Below are positions 42,465-50,845 of a DNA stretch of 64,000 nt, one piece after another. This DNA is from Candidatus Cloacimonadota bacterium (GTDB lineage: Bacteria > Cloacimonadota > Cloacimonadia > Cloacimonadales > Cloacimonadaceae). Every line of letters starts with the position of its first letter. Within the stretch, counting starts at the first letter, position 1. A program made the position numbers and the translations under genes. The stretch lies in assembly GCA_023228125.1 (NCBI GenBank), contig JALOBT010000003.1, positions 1 to 64,000 on the forward strand. The letters are read 5' to 3'. Below the pieces are notes generated by a model, which did no database searches, was not told the DNA's origin, and saw only the letters and a program-made list of their open reading frames with translations.

Positions 42465-43184
42465 CTATTTGATAATGTCCACAGGGATATGTCCCTTATC
42501 CTCTATAGCTGTTTTTAGCTTTAGCAATTCAGCGTTATGCAGGCGAATACAGCCTTCGGATTCATTGCTGCCGATAGAGCTGGGTTTGTGGGTTCCGTGT
42601 ATGCCGATTCCCCGCCAGGTGTTTCCGGAAAACGAGCCCTTTGCGCCTGTGTATAAGGCAATAAAGAAAGGACCATAGGCATCTCTTACCAAACCTTTGC
42701 CGTCCCCAAAATCATGTTCCCAGGCGCTGGAATCCTTGATGTAGTTCACCTCAAAATGTCCCTCAGGAGTGGCGTTATCACCAACTTTGGTTTTATCGCC
42801 AGGGTTTGCACCCAAGGCCACGCTGTAGCTGGTTAGCAGCTTGCCATCCCGGTAATGATGCAAGAGGTGGCGGCTCTTTTGTATCAGCAGATAATCTCCC
42901 TTGGTGATCATGCGGGCGTCCTTGATGCGGGCAGGATCAGGGGCTTTACGGTTTACGCTGTCAGGCTTTGCAGTGTTAGCCTTGGCAGGCTGCTCTGGGG
43001 CTTTTACTTTCACACTATCCTGCAACGCTGCCTTGGTGGATTTGGCCTGTGGAGCTTTGGCCTTGCGGATCTGGCACCGATAAACCAGAAGTCCGCTGAC
43101 AATAAGCAAGCACAGCATCAGGATCAGGCAGGATGCTCTGGGGCTCTTGCTGTTGCGCGCTTGCCTTAGGCGAAGATTATTCAT
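42465..43184 (-). CDS. L,D-transpeptidase (YkuD domain), membrane-anchored
   Basis: 239 residues. An N-terminal membrane segment (about 20-36) is followed by a Lys/Ala/Pro-rich linker (to about 90) that would span to the peptidoglycan. The YkuD domain (about 95-238) has the catalytic signature HGTHKPSSIGSNESEGCIRLHN, with the nucleophilic Cys and the upstream His. It forms 3-3 cross-links or attaches proteins to peptidoglycan in the periplasm. Confidence 0.88.
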   Translation of the reverse strand: MNNLRLRQARNSKSPRASCLILMLCLLIVSGLLVYRCQIRKAKAPQAKSTKAALQDSVKVKAPEQPAKANTAKPDSVNRKAPDPARIKDARMITKGDYLLIQKSRHLLHHYRDGKLLTSYSVALGANPGDKTKVGDNATPEGHFEVNYIKDSSAWEHDFGDGKGLVRDAYGPFFIALYTGAKGSFSGNTWRGIGIHGTHKPSSIGSNESEGCIRLHNAELLKLKTAIEDKGHIPVDIIK

Positions 43185-43460
43185 ATTTTATCCTGTAAAT
43201 ATAAGCTAAGTTACATTCTCAAATTTATTTCTGAATCCACGTTTCTAAACAGGTGAGGGAATGTCAAATGAAATAAACCAGAGCCATCCTTACTGTTTAT
43301 TAGTATCATGGTATTATATAAAGATGCGCCGGACTGTGCACTTTTGTCCCAAAGCCTCTTATTGCACGAACCGGCTGGCTGATTTCGGGCAGAAAAGCTC
43401 AGTAATATAGCTAATTCACCCATAAAACCGGTAAAACAAAGCAGAAAATTAAATTTGCTC

Positions 43461-43487
43461 TTGACAGGAAATGGGCTATCATAAGAT
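43461..43487 (+). promoter_or_regulatory. groEL promoter
   Basis: TTGACA (43461-43466), 15-base spacer, TAAGAT (43482-43487). The last base overlaps the first base of the CIRCE-type operator. Confidence 0.6.
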
Positions 43488-43513
43488 TAGCACTCAAAAG
43501 ATAAGACTGCTAA
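43487..43513 (+). promoter_or_regulatory. CIRCE operator upstream of groEL
   Basis: TTAGCACTC, 9-base spacer AAAAGATAA, GACTGCTAA. The left arm equals the CIRCE consensus; the right arm differs by one base (GAC instead of GAG) and is the same as at hrcA and htpG. It covers the predicted transcription start. Confidence 0.85.
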
Positions 43514-43554
43514 AAACGTATTTCACAAAATTTAAAAATATGGAGGAAAACGAA

Positions 43555-45192
43555 ATGGCAAAACAAATGCAATATGCACATGAAGCTCGTACTTCCCTGC
43601 AACGCGGGGTTGATAAGTTAGCTGACGCCGTTAAAGTTACCCTTGGACCCAAGGGCAGAAACGTAGTATTGGACAGGAAATTTGGTTCTCCCACTATCAC
43701 AAATGATGGTGTGACCATCGCCAAAGAGATTGAACTGGAAGATGTATTTGAGAATATGGGAGCGCAACTTTGTAAAGAAGTAGCGGAAAAGACCCATGAT
43801 AATGCCGGTGATGGAACCACCACCGCGACGCTGTTGGCCCAGGCCATCATCGAAGAAGGCATCAAGCACGTGACCGCCGGAGTAAATCCGATGTATCTGA
43901 AACGTGGTTTGGAAAAAGCCTCTAAGGTGATCGTGGAGAAGATCCGCGAGTATTCAAAAGATATCAAAAGCAGTGCCGAAATTGCTCAAATCGCCACCAT
44001 CTCTGCGAATAATGATCCTGAAATTGGTGCTCTGATCGCTGAAGCAATGGAAAGCGTGGGCAAAGAAGGTATCATCAATATCGAAGAAGCAAAATCTATC
44101 GATACCGAGCTGGAAAAAGTAGAAGGAATGCAATTTGACCGCGGTTATATCTCTCCTTACTTTGTGACCAATCCGGATAAGATGATTGCCGAGCTGGAAG
44201 ACCCCTTCATTCTGCTCTTTGACAAAAAGATCAGCGTGATGAAAGACATCCTGCCCATCCTGCAAGAAGTTTCACAGAGTGGTAAGCCCATGCTCATCAT
44301 CTCTGAAGACATCGAAGGCGAAGCTTTGGCTACCCTGGTAGTGAATAAACTGCGCGGCATTTTGAACATCGTGGCTGTAAAAGCTCCGGGTTTTGGAGAT
44401 CGTCGCAAAGCTATGATGGAAGATATTGCCATCCTTACAGGCGCTACCCTGATCTCTGAAGATATGGGACGCAAGCTGGATAGCACCACTATGGCAGATC
44501 TGGGACGCGCCAAAAAAGTCCTGGTAGAAAAAGAGAATACCACCATCCGTGAAGGTGCTGGCACTCAAGCAGACATCGATGGCAGAATCAAACAGATCAA
44601 AGCTCAGATGGGTGAAACCACATCTGATTATGACAAAGAGAAGCTGCAGGAACGCTTGGCCAAGCTCTCCAGCGGAGTAGCTGTGTTGCACATTGGTGCT
44701 GCCACCGAGACTGAGATGAAAGAAAAGAAAGCCCGTGTGGATGATGCCTTGCAGGCTACGCGCGCGGCTGTGGAAGAAGGAATAGTACCTGGTGGAGGCG
44801 TTACGCTGATCCAGGCTGCTAAGACCCTTAAAACTATGAAAGGACTCTCTTTTGAAGAAAAAATGGCTGTGGAAATTATTGCCAAAGCTTTGGAAAAACC
44901 ACTCTATCAAATCGCCAAAAATGCCGGAGAAGAAGGTGCCGTGGTAGTGGAAAAGATCAAAGGCTACAAAGATATCCATATGGGATTCAATGCAGCTAAT
45001 GGAAAATACGAAGACCTTTTCGCAGCCGGTATCATCGACCCTGCCAAAGTGGTGCGCTCTGCGGTACAAAATGCCGTATCTATCGCAGCACTATTTTTGA
45101 CCACCGAATGCATCATAAGTGATATCCCCGAGCCTGAAGGCCCCCCTGCAATGCCAAATCCTGGCATGGGTGGTATGGGCGGAATGTACTAA
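43555..45192 (+). CDS. groEL: Chaperonin GroEL (Hsp60)
   Basis: 545 residues from the ATG at 43555, which follows TGGAGG and gives the canonical MAKQ start; a frame extending to 43471 overlaps the operator and is wrong. Family motifs: TLGPKGRNVVLD, NAGDGTTTAT (catalytic Asp), AAVEEGIVPGGG and the flexible C-terminal GGM tail (GMGGMGGMY). It folds substrate proteins in a double-ring cage with GroES, but no groES gene lies upstream or elsewhere in this window. It is followed by a strong terminator, so it is monocistronic. Confidence 0.97.
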   Translation: MAKQMQYAHEARTSLQRGVDKLADAVKVTLGPKGRNVVLDRKFGSPTITNDGVTIAKEIELEDVFENMGAQLCKEVAEKTHDNAGDGTTTATLLAQAIIEEGIKHVTAGVNPMYLKRGLEKASKVIVEKIREYSKDIKSSAEIAQIATISANNDPEIGALIAEAMESVGKEGIINIEEAKSIDTELEKVEGMQFDRGYISPYFVTNPDKMIAELEDPFILLFDKKISVMKDILPILQEVSQSGKPMLIISEDIEGEALATLVVNKLRGILNIVAVKAPGFGDRRKAMMEDIAILTGATLISEDMGRKLDSTTMADLGRAKKVLVEKENTTIREGAGTQADIDGRIKQIKAQMGETTSDYDKEKLQERLAKLSSGVAVLHIGAATETEMKEKKARVDDALQATRAAVEEGIVPGGGVTLIQAAKTLKTMKGLSFEEKMAVEIIAKALEKPLYQIAKNAGEEGAVVVEKIKGYKDIHMGFNAANGKYEDLFAAGIIDPAKVVRSAVQNAVSIAALFLTTECIISDIPEPEGPPAMPNPGMGGMGGMY

Positions 45193-45216
45193 AACAAACC
45201 CAAAATATATGACAAA

Positions 45217-45250
45217 TGCAAGGCCTCCCTTACTGGGAGGCTTTTGCATA
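45217..45250 (+). terminator. Rho-independent terminator of groEL
   Basis: GCCTCCC (45223-45229) pairs with GGGAGGC (45235-45241) around TTACT, followed by TTTTGC; outer bases ATGCAA/TTGCAT extend the stem. Confidence 0.9.
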
Positions 45251-45291
45251 TTGACAAAAAATGGCGGCAGAAAACTCATGCATAAATAAAC

Positions 45292-46569
45292 ATGAAATTT
45301 AAGGAATTAGACCCCTCAGTACGCCAGACGGTGCTCCTGCTCATGGCAGCAGCGATCTTCAATGGCGCGATCCAGTCCCTGGGACAAACGCAGGATATCA
45401 TAGCCCGCAAGGCCCTGCTTGCCCAGGATTGGCAACTCATGTTGATGACCATGATTTCACCGATCTCAAACTTCCTGTCTATCTGGTGGGGAAGGCTGTT
45501 TGAGCGTTCACGCCACAAATCCCGATACTTTCTGCTGGCCGGTGTATTTGGCCGCCTGGTGCTGCTCTATGCCATCTGGCTGACCACGATGAACGAATAT
45601 CTGGTGATGATGGGGCTGATGTTTTCGGCGAATTCACTGCTGATCCCCGCTCAGAATACCATCTATCAAAAGAATATCCGAGACAAACGCCGGGCAGGAG
45701 TCTATGGCTACGCACTCAGCCTGGGTGTAGGGGTTTCCATAGCCCTGACCTTTGTGGCTGGCAGACTTTTGGATAGCAGCGAAAATAGCTTTCGCTGGAT
45801 CCTGGCCTTCTCTGGAATCGCCGGTTTTCTCAGTTGCTTTTTACTTTCCAGAATCAAGATTAATCAGCCTTTGATCGATACTGAGCCCGAAAAGCCGAAG
45901 ATCAAGCTCCGGGATGTCTTTCTGGATCCCATCCTGCGCACCCGTGCTCTGCTCAAAGAAAATAAACCTTTTGCCTGTTTTGAACGCAGCTTTACGCTCT
46001 ATGGCATGGGTTTTATCATGATGCAACCGATCATCCCTATCTATATGGTGGATAAACTGCAGCTTAGCTATACCAGCAACTTCCTGGCCAAAGGCATACT
46101 TTCGCAGATAGGGATGCTCCTGCTCTCGCCGCTTTTGGGCAAGATGCACGATAAAATGCACCCTCTTAAATATATCGGTTTCAGCTTTGCTTTGCTGATG
46201 GTCTTTCCCTTGCTCTTTGTGCTTTCTTCGATCTGGGCGGGAGAATCCGCGATCGCGGTGGCAATTGTGTTTTTGGCTTACAGCATCTTTGGCGTGGCAA
46301 TGACGGGAGTGAATATGGCCTGGAATATGTCTTCCATCTTTTTTGCCGGAACTCAGGATGCGGCGATGTATCAGAGCGTGCATGTAACCCTCACGGGAGT
46401 AAGAGGCCTGCTGGCACCGGTTTTGGGTTTTGCCTTGCTGCGGTTGATCAGCATCGAATCCGTATTCATCGTGGCTGCGGGATTCCTGGCACTGGCTTCT
46501 TCCTTAAGTTTCAGGGACTATCACAGGATAAAATACAAAAGCGTGGATATCATCGATAATCCTTCCTGA
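45292..46569 (+). CDS. Major facilitator superfamily transporter
   Basis: 425 residues with about 12 hydrophobic segments in two halves (for example VLLLMAAAIFNGAIQSLG, FLLAGVFGRLVLLYAIWL, YGYALSLGVGVSIALTFVAG, ILSQIGMLLLSPLLGKMHD), the usual MFS plan. The loop WWGRLFERSRHKSRYF corresponds to the conserved positively charged loop 2-3. TTGACA at 45251 could be its promoter; the leader would then be only a few bases and there is no ribosome-binding site, so it may be translated leaderless. Substrate unknown. Confidence 0.8.
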   Translation: MKFKELDPSVRQTVLLLMAAAIFNGAIQSLGQTQDIIARKALLAQDWQLMLMTMISPISNFLSIWWGRLFERSRHKSRYFLLAGVFGRLVLLYAIWLTTMNEYLVMMGLMFSANSLLIPAQNTIYQKNIRDKRRAGVYGYALSLGVGVSIALTFVAGRLLDSSENSFRWILAFSGIAGFLSCFLLSRIKINQPLIDTEPEKPKIKLRDVFLDPILRTRALLKENKPFACFERSFTLYGMGFIMMQPIIPIYMVDKLQLSYTSNFLAKGILSQIGMLLLSPLLGKMHDKMHPLKYIGFSFALLMVFPLLFVLSSIWAGESAIAVAIVFLAYSIFGVAMTGVNMAWNMSSIFFAGTQDAAMYQSVHVTLTGVRGLLAPVLGFALLRLISIESVFIVAAGFLALASSLSFRDYHRIKYKSVDIIDNPS

Positions 46570-46694
46570 CTTTGTAAAGACAAAGATGAGTGATGAGCTT
46601 TGTAATCGCTCAACAAGAAGGGGCTGATACAGGCGGTCTATCAGGCTGATGGGGAACAATATAACAAGAGATAAAATATAAAAAGAGGATTAGC

Positions 46695-46723
46695 TTGACA
46701 AAATAACCTGAGTTTACGAAAAT
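46695..46723 (+). promoter_or_regulatory. Possible promoter for the phosphofructokinase gene
   Basis: TTGACA (46695-46700), 17-base spacer, GAAAAT (46718-46723). The -10 is a weak match. Confidence 0.4.
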
Positions 46724-46753
46724 GTTTTCAACCACTATAAGGGGATCAGATTG

Positions 46754-47854
46754 ATGAAAAAGAGACTTTTAATTGCAACAGGCGGAGGCGATTGCCCTGG
46801 ACTCAATGCCGTGATCCGGGCAATAGTCAAACGTGCTTCACAAGAGCATGACTGGGAAATATTGGGCTCTATTGATGCCTTTGATGGCGTCTTGTGGGAT
46901 CCCATGGGCTTGGTGGAGCTTACCCCGGAAAAAGTAGCTGGCATCCATGTGAAGGGAGGCACGATCCTGGGAACGACCAACAAAGGCGGCCCCTTTGCCT
47001 GGCCGGTGAAGGATGCTGAGGGAAATTGGACTACGGTGGATCGGGGGCAGGATTTTATTGATCGCCTGCGCTACCAAAATATTGATGCTGTCATCAATAT
47101 CGGAGGAGACGGTTCCCAGCGCATTTCGCAACAGCTTTTCGAGATGGGATGCCCGGTGATCGGGATTCCCAAAACTATCGATAACGATCTCTCGGACACG
47201 GATTTTACATTCGGATTTCAGACCGCGGTGGATGCAGCGACAGATGCTATGGATAAACTGGTGACTACAGCCGCCAGCCATCATCGGGTTTTGATCCTGG
47301 AAGTAATGGGACGTTATGCCGGCTGGATTGCGCTTCATGCTGCTATTGCAGGTGGGGCAGAGGTCTGCCTGATTCCTGAGATTCCCTATAACATCGATAA
47401 AATAATTAAGACCATCAACGAACGGCTGGATAACAGAGGTCGTGGCTTTGCAAATATCGTGATCGCTGAAGGAGCTTGCCCTATCGATAAAGGTATGGTG
47501 TATTCCGATAATGACACACCCGGAGCGATGAAGATCAAGCTCGGTGGAGCTGGCCTGAGACTGTCTGAAGAGTTACGCGAAGCCGGCTGTCCGATCGAAA
47601 TCCGCGAAACCATCCTGGGACATCTGCAACGCGGTGGCACGCCCAATGCCTTTGATCGCATTTTGGCATCCCAATTTGGCGTAAAAGCCTTTGAACTGGT
47701 TTTGGAGAAGAAATGGGGACACATGGTGTCCTACCGTCATCCCAATATCGAAGCGGTATTGATCAGTGATGCGATCAAGGATTACAATCTGGTAAACCCT
47801 GAGGGCACACTGATTAGAACAGCGCGAGGATTGGGAATATCACTGGGAGATTAA
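46754..47854 (+). CDS. pfkA: 6-phosphofructokinase, mixed-type (group III) PFK
   Basis: 366 residues. It phosphorylates fructose 6-phosphate to the 1,6-bisphosphate in glycolysis. The ATG at 46754 is preferred over an adjacent TTG because of its distance from AAGGGG. Key motifs: TGGGDCPGLNAVIR at the N-terminus, INIGGDGSQ near 108 (Gly after GGD, as in ATP-using enzymes), and PKTIDND near 130 (Lys as in PPi-using enzymes), followed by EVMGRYAGWIA and GHLQRGGTPNAFDR. This combination defines the mixed-substrate PFK group, so the phosphate donor cannot be settled from sequence, although the Gly favours ATP. Confidence 0.88.
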   Translation: MKKRLLIATGGGDCPGLNAVIRAIVKRASQEHDWEILGSIDAFDGVLWDPMGLVELTPEKVAGIHVKGGTILGTTNKGGPFAWPVKDAEGNWTTVDRGQDFIDRLRYQNIDAVINIGGDGSQRISQQLFEMGCPVIGIPKTIDNDLSDTDFTFGFQTAVDAATDAMDKLVTTAASHHRVLILEVMGRYAGWIALHAAIAGGAEVCLIPEIPYNIDKIIKTINERLDNRGRGFANIVIAEGACPIDKGMVYSDNDTPGAMKIKLGGAGLRLSEELREAGCPIEIRETILGHLQRGGTPNAFDRILASQFGVKAFELVLEKKWGHMVSYRHPNIEAVLISDAIKDYNLVNPEGTLIRTARGLGISLGD

Positions 47855-47885
47855 AGTTTGAGCTTTGTTTAGCGATTTATTAAGC

Positions 47886-47891
47886 TATAAT
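47886..47891 (+). promoter_or_regulatory. Consensus -10 element for the phosphoglycerate dehydrogenase gene
   Basis: A perfect TATAAT, 40 bases before the start codon, in an AT-rich stretch. The -35 is poor (TTGTTT at a 15-base spacing). Confidence 0.4.
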
Positions 47892-47930
47892 ATTTATTAG
47901 AAATACAAAAATAATACATGGAGGCTAAAA

Positions 47931-48851
47931 ATGCCAAAAGTCCTTATTGCCACAGAAAAACCCTTTGCTGCTGAGGCAAGCGCAAAGATCAAAGCCGAAT
48001 TTGACGCGGCTAAGTATGACTACAAGTTTTTGGAGTCTTATACCGACCCCAGTGATTTTCACAAAGCAGTAGCTGATGTGGAAGCCTTGATCATCCGCAG
48101 TGACAAAGTAACCGAAGAGGTGCTCAATGCTGCCAAGAAACTTAAAATAGTGGTTCGCGCAGGAGCCGGTTATGACAATGTGGATCTCAAAAGTGCCACC
48201 GCTCATGACGTGGTCGTAATGAACACCCCCGGTCAGAATTCAAACGCTGTGGCCGAATTGGCCATCGGTATGATGATCTACCTGGCTCGTGGAAAATTCA
48301 ATGGTAAGAGCGGAATGGAAATTGCCGGCAAGAAGCTGGTGCTGTTTGGATACGGCCATATTGCCCGCCTCGTGGCCAGAATGGCTCAGGGAATCGGGAT
48401 GGCAGTATATGCCTATGATCCCTACATCTCCGCTGATATCATGACCAAAGACAATGTAAAACCGCTGACCAAGGTAGAAGATATCTTCAAAACCGGTGAT
48501 TACGTGTCCTTACATATACCGTCAAATTCTGAGACCAAGAAATCCATCAATTGGGAACTGCTTTCCCTGCTTCCTGAGGGTGCTACCCTGGTAAATACCG
48601 CCCGTAAAGAAGTGATTGATGAAGATGGTTTGCTCAAAGCCTTTGCAGATAAGAAGGGCTTCCGTTATGTAAGTGACGTAGCTCCGGACAATCTGGACAA
48701 GATCAATGAAGAGTACGCCGATCGCATCTTCTGCACACCCAAAAAGATGGGAGCGCAGACCGCCGAAGCCAATGTCAATGCTGGCATTGCTGCCGCAAGA
48801 CAGATCATTGGCTATCTGGAAAAAGGCGACAAGACCTTTAAAGTAAACTAA
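47931..48851 (+). CDS. serA: D-3-phosphoglycerate dehydrogenase, Lys-type (type IIIK), short form
   Basis: 306 residues, ATGGAGG ribosome-binding site. It would oxidise 3-phosphoglycerate with NAD+ as the first step of serine synthesis. Substrate loop VVRAGAGYDNVD, NAD-binding GYGHIARLVARMAQG (near 140) with acidic D after the second strand (AYDPY), and catalytic Arg in VNTARKEVID. The usual TPHxGA catalytic His is replaced by Lys in FCTPKKMGAQTAEA, which is the feature of the type IIIK enzymes known from Entamoeba and some Bacteroidetes. No C-terminal ACT domain is present, so serine feedback through ACT is absent. Confidence 0.82.
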   Translation: MPKVLIATEKPFAAEASAKIKAEFDAAKYDYKFLESYTDPSDFHKAVADVEALIIRSDKVTEEVLNAAKKLKIVVRAGAGYDNVDLKSATAHDVVVMNTPGQNSNAVAELAIGMMIYLARGKFNGKSGMEIAGKKLVLFGYGHIARLVARMAQGIGMAVYAYDPYISADIMTKDNVKPLTKVEDIFKTGDYVSLHIPSNSETKKSINWELLSLLPEGATLVNTARKEVIDEDGLLKAFADKKGFRYVSDVAPDNLDKINEEYADRIFCTPKKMGAQTAEANVNAGIAAARQIIGYLEKGDKTFKVN

Positions 48852-48874
48852 ATAGTGCTTATGCCAATAAACCT

Positions 48875-48907
48875 TGCCCGCTGGAACTTTCTGGCGGGCA
48901 TTTATTT
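48875..48907 (+). terminator. Terminator of the phosphoglycerate dehydrogenase gene
   Basis: TGCCCGC (48875-48881) pairs with GCGGGCA (48894-48900), followed by TTTATTT. Confidence 0.8.
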
Positions 48908-48922
48908 GGCACAGGTAAGTTT

Positions 48923-50698
48923 ATGAGCTTCAGATATATGAGATGGTGCTTGATTGTCTTAGCTTGCTGGGCTTTCACCTTTTTGGGTGCAGAAGCAAGC
49001 AGCCCTCCAGACAGTCTGCAAAATGCGAACGATACAAATGTGGGTGGCGATCTTCAGCAAATAATGCATGAGCATAAATTGCTGACCAGGATGTATCCTT
49101 TGCTCTTCAGAACAGAAGATGAAGGAATTCATACATTAGAGCTGCCTGAAGATATTGAGCTGTACCGGGGCAAAAGAATCGCCAAGATCAACATCATCCA
49201 TAAAGATGTGTTCAATAAGCCTACAGACTCTCTCAGAATGCTAAGCGTTCCGGTCCGTTTGGGAAATGCTGTGAATCCCAAGATCAGAGAATACCGGATC
49301 CGGCAGCAGCTTTTCTTTGCCGAAGGAGATAGCCTGAATCCAGAGTTTTTGATCAGCAACCTCCAATATCTATATGATCAGGCACTGTTTTCAGAGATTG
49401 AATTTGAGATCATGGACACTGGTATTGATGAAGTTGAGATCAATGTCTTCATACGAGAGAAGTTCTTCCTAAAACTCAGCGGGACTTATGTAAGCAAGGA
49501 TAAGTTCAGCATTGGGATCTTGGATAGAAACTTGCTTGGGACGGGGCACCATTTGGAAAACACTTGTTATGTGGATCCAGATAACAAGGGTCCAGTCGGT
49601 TGGGAAAGCTCTTTTACCAATTCCAATATCAGGGGCAGCTTTTTTGAGGGCGATCTACACTTCGCTAATCTGCCTAATGAGGATCTGTTTGAACTCAAGG
49701 TTCAGCGTCCCTTTATCTATCCATTATTCAGATATTCTGGCGGTAGTGAATTTAACGCAACGAGAATATATACTCCCCAGGATAGTGTTACTGTGAAGAA
49801 AGTGGAAACCGGAGCTTGGATCGCCCGCAATTTTGATATCTTTGATTATCCCCGTTATGCCTATGCCGCTCTTTCCGTAAATCAGGATTGGTATCCCAAA
49901 CGTCCTTCCTCAAATGTGCAGACTGGTATGCCCTGGCAGGAATCCTTCTCTGTGCTGGGGGCTCTGGCCTTTACTCAATCCACATATCGCTATATGCCCA
50001 GAGTCAGCTCTTTTTTGGATAATGACTATCTACCTGTGGGATATCTTTTGGAACTATTTGGCGGAGCTGATTTGGGAGAATACAAAAACCGTCCTTTTTC
50101 AGGCTTGCATGGCTCTTTCTCTATCTTTCCCGCCGAAGACCAATATTTATATTTAAAATCGGCAGTGGAAGGGTTCTGGTCTGAGGGTAGGGTAGAAGAG
50201 GGAGTCTTTGCTTTGGAACCTCTGTATATTTCACAGACGAAAAACTTGGGAAGGATAAAGGCGCGCAGCTTTGTGAATGCAAGATACATCCGTGGCCTTA
50301 GAATTCTGGAAACCAAAAGCATCAGTCTGAAAACCAATCCCATATTTAGGGGCAAAAAGAATCTGAGTGGGACAGACCTTACTTATATCAGTCTGGAAGA
50401 AGATTTGTCCTTACCTTTATCTTTGCTGGGCTTTCAAGTCACAATATTTGGTTTTGTGGATCTGGCCCTCATGAAAGATGACCGGCTGGAAGAAGACAGG
50501 AGCCGCAGCCTCTTTTCTCAAGGTATAGGATTTAGATTGCGCAATCCCAGCCTGATATGGGATTTTATTGAACTATTTCTCAGCGTTGATCAGAGCTTCA
50601 AAACCAAGCCGGGTTTTGGTGTGGAGCTCAGGCTGAAAAGCCCAACAAGCCTTGATGGATTTACAGGAAGACGTCCGCAGAGATATGATTTCCGATGA
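48923..50698 (+). CDS. Omp85-like outer membrane protein with POTRA-like domain
   Basis: 591 residues. Signal peptide about 1-24 (MSFRYMRWCLIVLACWAFTFLGA). A POTRA-like segment around residues 80-180 (GKRIAKINIIHKDVF, IRQQLFFAEGDSLNPEFLISNLQYLYDQALFSEIEFEIMD) matches the region where an incoming chain length or strand is handed to the barrel. The C-terminal half is a beta-barrel rich in aromatic strands (GSFSIFPAEDQYLYLKSAV, IGFRLRNPSLIWDFIELFLSV). It is shorter than BamA and has at most one or two POTRA units, so it may be TamA-like or a specialised Omp85; the TamB-like protein at 23273 could be a partner. Assigned by pattern only. Confidence 0.65.
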   Translation: MSFRYMRWCLIVLACWAFTFLGAEASSPPDSLQNANDTNVGGDLQQIMHEHKLLTRMYPLLFRTEDEGIHTLELPEDIELYRGKRIAKINIIHKDVFNKPTDSLRMLSVPVRLGNAVNPKIREYRIRQQLFFAEGDSLNPEFLISNLQYLYDQALFSEIEFEIMDTGIDEVEINVFIREKFFLKLSGTYVSKDKFSIGILDRNLLGTGHHLENTCYVDPDNKGPVGWESSFTNSNIRGSFFEGDLHFANLPNEDLFELKVQRPFIYPLFRYSGGSEFNATRIYTPQDSVTVKKVETGAWIARNFDIFDYPRYAYAALSVNQDWYPKRPSSNVQTGMPWQESFSVLGALAFTQSTYRYMPRVSSFLDNDYLPVGYLLELFGGADLGEYKNRPFSGLHGSFSIFPAEDQYLYLKSAVEGFWSEGRVEEGVFALEPLYISQTKNLGRIKARSFVNARYIRGLRILETKSISLKTNPIFRGKKNLSGTDLTYISLEEDLSLPLSLLGFQVTIFGFVDLALMKDDRLEEDRSRSLFSQGIGFRLRNPSLIWDFIELFLSVDQSFKTKPGFGVELRLKSPTSLDGFTGRRPQRYDFR

Positions 50699-50784
50699 TT
50701 ATCCCGAAGGTAGATAATCCCTCTCGGGCTTGGCGATAAGATGCTGCTTGAATACCTGTAATCAAGGAATCCCGATAAAAAGGT

Positions 50785-50813
50785 TTGACAAAAATGGAAA
50801 GCTTAAAAAGAAT
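50785..50813 (+). promoter_or_regulatory. Possible promoter for the pilin-like gene
   Basis: TTGACA (50785-50790), 17-base spacer, AAGAAT. The -10 is weak. Confidence 0.3.
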
Positions 50814-50845
50814 GGATACAAAGAAGAATTCCTTGGGAGATGATA

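Larger units (their letters stand above)
43185..43554. other. Divergent intergenic region upstream of groEL
   Basis: 370 bases between the L,D-transpeptidase (minus) and groEL (plus). The groEL promoter and CIRCE-type operator occupy 43461-43513. In 43185-43440 I see no gene, in particular no groES, and no clear structure. Confidence 0.6.

Noticed and set aside
44272..45069. 265-codon open frame antisense to groEL
   Set aside because: Composition is that of a complement of groEL; no start signals.
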